Shown: positions 60,168 through 64,000 of the stretch, piece by piece | Position numbering within the stretch: position 1 is the stretch's first letter | Layout: every line of letters begins with the position of its first letter | Assembly (NCBI RefSeq): GCF_029537235.1 | Contig: NZ_CP120638.1 | Coordinates: 2,187,501-2,251,500 of the forward strand | Source: Rhizobium sp. 32-5/1 | Lineage (GTDB): Bacteria; Pseudomonadota; Alphaproteobacteria; Rhizobiales; Rhizobiaceae | DNA length: 64,000 bases | Direction of reading: 5' to 3' | The notes under the pieces: model-generated | Seen by the model: only the letters and a program-made list of their open reading frames with translations | What the model was told of the DNA's origin: nothing | Database searches by the model: none | Position numbers and translations under genes: made by a program

Positions 60168-61045
60168 ATGGCGAAGCAAAACACTGTCTTCAAGGAAGCC
60201 TTCAACCGGTGCCTCAAGCTCCTGGCCGAGACTGCAGCGTTGCCGTCAGAGCCGGAGCTGGGCGCCCTGCTCGGTGTCAGCCGGACGACGATACGCGCCA
60301 TCCTGACACGGCTCGAAGAACTGAAGCTGATTACATGGGACAAGCGGGCAAAGACGGTGCTGCGGCAGCCGGAACCGGACGATTATTACCCGGTAGAGGA
60401 AACTGATTCGCTCTCCGACATCATCGAGCGCAGTTTCATGCGCCGGATTCTGGCTGGGGGGCCGAACCGGGAATGCAGATCAACGAGCTCGAACTCGCCC
60501 GCGACATCGGCACCGGCACGACCAGCGTGCGCGAATTCCTGATCCGCTTCAGCCGCTTCGGCCTGATCGAAAAGCGTCCGAACAGCCATTGGATTCTCAA
60601 GGGTTTTACCCGCGAATTCGCGCTCGAACTGACTGAAGTGCGGGAAATGTTCGAGCTTCGCTCGGCGCACTCCTTCGTGGCTCTTCCGGAGGGCCATCCT
60701 GCCTGGGCGGAACTGTCGCGGATCGAGTTGATTCATCACGAGATTCTGAACGACATCGACAACCGCTATATGGAATTCTCCGAACTCGACGAACGCTTCC
60801 ATCGCCTGCTGCACAAGTCGTCCAGCAACCGCTTCATCGTCGATTTCTACGACATTATCGCCATCGTTTTTCACTATCACTACCAGTGGAACAAGGCGAA
60901 TGCACGCGAACGCAATGCCCGGGCGCTCGAGGAGCATCTTGCCTATATCGACGCGTTGCGCGCCCGCGATCCGGCGAAAGCGGAAGAGGCCTGCAGACGG
61001 CATCTGCGCTCCGCGCGCGAAACCCTGCTTCAATCGATCCAGTAA
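60168..61045 (+). CDS. GntR-family regulator with two winged-helix units and FCD domain, frameshifted as read
   Basis: 292 residues after repair. Residues 8-70 form one winged helix (LPSEPELGALLGVSRTTIRA). Residues 85-145 form a second (MQINELELARDIG, TTSVREFLIRFSRFGLI). The C-terminal part is an FCD ligand domain (LTEVREMFELRSAHSFVAL, FHRLLHKSS, and HLRSARETLL with the last metal His). As read, the first winged helix is separated from the rest by a slip in the G run 60456-60461; one more G restores it. It is likely the local regulator, responding to a sugar acid. The uxaB-like gene follows after 15 bases. Confidence 0.82.
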
Positions 61046-61060
61046 AGGCTGCCCAGAACG

Positions 61061-62152
61061 ATGAGAACAGCGATCGTACAAATCGGAACCAGCCGGTTTC
61101 TCCAGGCCCATGCCGACCTTTTCATCAGCGAAGCGCTGGAGCGTGGCGAGGCTGCCGGCAGGATCACTATCGTCCAGACGACGGGATCGGCAGAGCGCGC
61201 CGGACGTCTCTTGGCACTGGCGGCACCGGGTGGTTTTCCCGTTGTTGTCCGCGGGCTGGAAGCAGGGTGCGAGATCAACCGCAGCCAACAGGTGACGAGT
61301 GTCGCGCGCGCCTTGTCGACGACAACAGACTGGGCAGAAGTGATGCGCATCGTGGTCGAGGAAGCGGAAATCCTTATTTCCAATACCGGCGATACCGGCT
61401 ACCGCGTCGATGCCGACAGCCCGGAGCAGACCGTTCCCGCCTCTTTTCCGGGTAAGCTTCTTCTTCTGCTCCATGCCCGCTACAAGGCCAATGGCAGGCC
61501 GCTCACCATGCTGCCCTGCGAATTGGTTTCGCGAAACGGCGACGTGCTGAAAGCGCTGATGCTGTCGCTTCAGGATGGTCGCATCGGTGATCCGGCCTTC
61601 GCAAACTGGCTCGATACCAAGGTGATCTGGGCCAATACGTTGGTCGATCGCATTGTTTCGGAACCGATCGAGCCTGCAGGCGCAGTTGCGGAACCCTATG
61701 CGCTCTGGGCGATCGAACAGCAGCCGGGTCTGTCGCTGCCCTGTAAGCACCCAAACGTCCTACTCGTTTCCGATCTGACACCCTATGAGAAGCTGAAGTT
61801 GCATATCCTCAACCTAGGACACACCGTACTTGCCGATATCTGGCTGAAACAAAAGCGACCCGACGCGGAAACTGTCCGGGACATTCTGGGCGTTACGGAA
61901 ATCCGCTCCACGCTTCTCGGCATCTACGAAACGGAGGTCATCCCCGCCTTCGCAGCCAATGGGCTCGGTGCCGAGGCAAAAGCCTATGTCACCGCAACGC
62001 TCGAACGTTTCGACAATCCGTTTCTCGACCACCGCATGCGCGACATCGCCAATCATCACGCGGAAAAGCTTGTGCGTCGCATCGTCGATTTCAGTGCATG
62101 GAGCCCGACCATCGCTATGCCAAAGCTGATGGAAATCGCCAATGCGCTCTGA
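61061..62152 (+). CDS. UxaB-like tagaturonate/altronate oxidoreductase (mannitol dehydrogenase family)
   Basis: 363 residues, frame intact. The N-terminal Rossmann fold begins AIVQIGTSRFLQAHADLF. The PCELVSRNGDVLKALML, TLVDRIV and ALWAIEQQP regions are like those of UxaB. The family catalytic motif K-x-x-x-x-N-x-x-H is in KLHILNLGHT. It is shorter than E. coli UxaB (483 residues). UxaB reduces D-tagaturonate to D-altronate, the substrate of the neighbouring UxaA-family dehydratase. It is downstream of gntR on the plus strand and ends in the palindrome TGATCA shared with the opposite gene's stop. Confidence 0.85.
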   Translation: MRTAIVQIGTSRFLQAHADLFISEALERGEAAGRITIVQTTGSAERAGRLLALAAPGGFPVVVRGLEAGCEINRSQQVTSVARALSTTTDWAEVMRIVVEEAEILISNTGDTGYRVDADSPEQTVPASFPGKLLLLLHARYKANGRPLTMLPCELVSRNGDVLKALMLSLQDGRIGDPAFANWLDTKVIWANTLVDRIVSEPIEPAGAVAEPYALWAIEQQPGLSLPCKHPNVLLVSDLTPYEKLKLHILNLGHTVLADIWLKQKRPDAETVRDILGVTEIRSTLLGIYETEVIPAFAANGLGAEAKAYVTATLERFDNPFLDHRMRDIANHHAEKLVRRIVDFSAWSPTIAMPKLMEIANAL

Positions 62153-62953
62153 TCAGTAGCCGGATACGGGTTTGGCCCCGGTTTCGCCTGAAAGAAACGT
62201 TTCGCGCAGTTGTGTCGTCGCGCTGACGAGAAGCGTAACATCTGTTCCAATGGCCATGAAGGTCGCTCCGAGGTCGCGGTAGATTCGTGCCTGATTGAGA
62301 TCGAGTGTCATGATGCCCCGGGCCTTTCCGGCACGCTTGATCCGCTCGAACGCATCGGCGACGGCAGCGAATACCTCGGGAGAGCCCGGTTTTCCGAGAT
62401 GCCCCATGTCGGCTGCCAGATCGGAGGGGCCGATGAAAACCCCGTCGACCCCATCAAGGGCCGCCACCTCATCGAGGATCGCAAGCCCGGCCCGGCTTTC
62501 GATCTGGAGAAGCAGGCAAATTTCGTCATTGGCCGTTTCGAGATAGTCGCCGATACGGCTGAACTGCGAGGCGCGCCCAAGGGCTGCCCCCACGCCGCGG
62601 ATACCGTGCGGCGGATACCGCACGGCGCGGACCAGCGCCTGCGCCTGCTCGACCGATTCGACCATCGGAATCAGCAGGGTCTGCGCCCCTGCATCCAGGA
62701 TTTGCTTGATCAGCCAGGCTTCGCCAATCGGCAGGCGCACGATCGGATGGCTGCCGGACCAGGCCAGCGCCTGAATCTGCGCCGCAAGCAGCGGAATGTC
62801 ATTCGGGCCATGCTCGCCGTCGATCAAAAGCCAATCATAGCCGCTGCCGCTTACAATTTCCGCGGCATAAGGGCTTGACAGCGCCACCCAAAGCCCAAGT
62901 TGGAAACGATCCTCGCGCAAAGCTGCCTTAAAGAGGTTTTTCGGTGCTGGCAT
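62153..62953 (-). CDS. HpcH/HpaI family 2-keto-3-deoxy acid aldolase
   Basis: 266 residues from ATG 62953, preceded by AAGGAGA. The (beta/alpha)8 class II aldolase motifs are LLIDGEHGPND with the catalytic His, LLLQIESRAGL with the metal Glu and VFIGPSDLAADMG with the metal Asp. Family members cleave 2-keto-3-deoxy acids to pyruvate and an aldehyde; known substrates include 2-keto-3-deoxy-L-rhamnonate and 2-keto-3-deoxyglucarate. In this locus 2-keto-3-deoxygluconate or deoxyfuconate is the likely substrate (inference). It is downstream of the aldehyde dehydrogenase gene beyond a terminator-like hairpin. Confidence 0.9.
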   Translation of the reverse strand: MPAPKNLFKAALREDRFQLGLWVALSSPYAAEIVSGSGYDWLLIDGEHGPNDIPLLAAQIQALAWSGSHPIVRLPIGEAWLIKQILDAGAQTLLIPMVESVEQAQALVRAVRYPPHGIRGVGAALGRASQFSRIGDYLETANDEICLLLQIESRAGLAILDEVAALDGVDGVFIGPSDLAADMGHLGKPGSPEVFAAVADAFERIKRAGKARGIMTLDLNQARIYRDLGATFMAIGTDVTLLVSATTQLRETFLSGETGAKPVSGY

Positions 62954-62997
62954 GCGGCATTCTCCTTCATCTCGACAACAATCCTTAGCCGGAATCA

Positions 62998-63029
62998 AAA
63001 AGCCGGCCAGAGCAGGCCGGCCGGCTTTT
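62998..63029 (-). terminator. Terminator after the aldehyde dehydrogenase gene
   Basis: 11-base-pair stem AAAAGCCGGCC / GGCCGGCTTTT with a 10-base loop, 20 bases beyond the stop codon. The arms give T runs on both strands, so it could act in both directions. Confidence 0.75.
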
Positions 63030-63048
63030 CCAAATGCAGCTCGGTATC

Positions 63049-64000
63049 TTAGGCAATGCCGCCAAGGCAGACATATTTGACTTCGACAAATTCCTCGATG
63101 CCGTATTTGGAGCCTTCGCGGCCGAGGCCGGAGAGCTTGACGCCACCGAACGGCGCTTCGGCCGTCGAAATCAGGCCGGTATTGACGCCGACCATGCCGT
63201 ATTCCAGCGCCTCGGCGACGCGGAAGACACGCGAGAGATCGCGGGCGTAGAAATAGGACGCCAGACCAAATTCAGTGTCGTTGGCCTGGTCAATGACATC
63301 GGCTTCGTTCTTGAACTTGAACAGCGGCGCCAGTGGTCCGAAGGTCTCTTCACGCGCAACGGCCATATCCTTGGTGACATCGCCAAGAATGGTCGCCTCG
63401 AAAAGGTTCCGCCCAGCGCGTGCGCCTTGCCGCCCTGCAATACCTTGGCGCCCTTTTTCAAAGCATCTGCAATGTGTTCCTGGACCTTCTCAAGAGCGGC
63501 CTTGTCGATCAGCGGGCCGAGGATGACACCTTCATCCATGCCGTTGCCGGTCTTCAGCTTGCCGACGGCAGTTGCCAGTTTTTCGGCAAAGACATCATAG
63601 ACGCCTTCCTGCACATAGATGCGGTTGGCGCAGACGCAGGTCTGGCCGTTGTTGCGGAACTTGGCGATCAGTGCGCCCTCAACTGCGGCATCGAGATCCG
63701 CGTCATCAAAGACGATGAACGGTGCGTTGCCGCCGAGCTCGAGGCCCAGCTTCTTGATGGTCGGCGCGCTCTGCTTGTAAAGCTCGATGCCGATTTCGGT
63801 CGAACCGGTGAAGGTTACCTTGCGCACGGTCGGGTTCGACGTCATCTCGCCGCCAATTGCAACAGCCGAGCCGGTGATGACGGAGAACAGGCCCTTTGGC
63901 AGACCTGCGCGCTCTGCAAGCAGCGCAATGGCGATTGCCGAAAACGGCGTCTGGGAGGCAGGCTTGAGCACCATTGCGCAGCCCGCTGCGAAAGCAGGTC
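63049..64000 (-). CDS. NAD(P)-dependent aldehyde dehydrogenase (GabD/AldA-like), partial and frameshifted
   Basis: The gene enters from beyond the right edge; the frame is open through base 64000. The visible part holds PAFAAGCAMVLKPASQTP, the cofactor motif TFTGSTEIG, the glutamate loop LELGGNAPFIVFDDADLD and the nucleophile in GQTCVCANRIYV. It ends with APFGGVKLSGLGREG. The frame slips near 63409 (one base missing, ggnLFEATILGDVTKDM after repair). It resembles succinate-semialdehyde dehydrogenase; beside an aldolase gene it may oxidise glyceraldehyde or lactaldehyde released from the sugar acid (inference). Confidence 0.87.

Overview
The window is chromosomal DNA from an alphaproteobacterium of the family Rhizobiaceae (Rhizobium/Agrobacterium/Sinorhizobium-like). 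The evidence is gene content and order: actSR, the hslVU/his operon, pckA-chvI-chvG-hprK-PTS, ahcY-divL, tsaE/amgK-murU-addBA-trxA and folC-accD-trpABF all occur in the arrangement typical of that family. Coding density is high, GC is high, and I saw no rRNA, tRNA, transposase, phage gene or CRISPR array.

Layout. 1-5.3 kb: 3' end of hrpB, the redox two-component pair actS/actR, mmcB, and an L,D-transpeptidase lipoprotein. 5.3-6.1 kb is gene-free and carries palindromic intergenic repeats. 6.1-12.5 kb: glcB, an orphan hydantoinase/oxoprolinase-family protein, two converging exported proteins of unknown function, and a second repeat pair. 12.5-21.8 kb: hslU, a GNAT acetyltransferase and hslV on the minus strand, divergent from hisB-DUF2628-hisHAFE-coaA; then a BON/LysM protein, a small exported protein and alkB on the minus strand, and arfB. 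21.9-29.4 kb: pckA divergent from chvI-chvG-hprK-manX-HPr, then ahcY. 29.8-41.7 kb: divL, a TsaE-AmgK fusion, murU, addB, addA and trxA on the plus strand. 41.8-47 kb: trpF, trpB, trpA, accD and folC on the minus strand. 47-50.7 kb: a VapBC pair, a YqaE/Pmp3 peptide, a YgjP-type metalloprotein, a DUF2852 protein and phaZ.

50.9-64 kb is a sugar-catabolism locus. It contains a complete ABC importer (binding protein, ATPase, permease), FucU-type mutarotase, aldo/keto reductase, COG3618 lactonase, LgoD-like zinc dehydrogenase, UxaB-like reductase, UxaA-family dehydratase, HpcH/HpaI aldolase, aldehyde dehydrogenase and a GntR regulator with two helix-turn-helix units. Read together these fit a non-phosphorylating L-galactose (or L-fucose) route: L-galactose to lactone to L-galactonate to tagaturonate to altronate to 2-keto-3-deoxygluconate, then aldol cleavage and oxidation.

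The main caveat concerns the sequence itself. At least 19 apparent frameshifts hit 16 otherwise well-conserved genes. They include divL, which is essential in some relatives, and addA and addB. Seventeen read as loss of one base, mostly inside short homopolymers. This pattern points to uncorrected indels in the assembly rather than gene decay, so broken genes are annotated here as single loci with the probable site of each indel.
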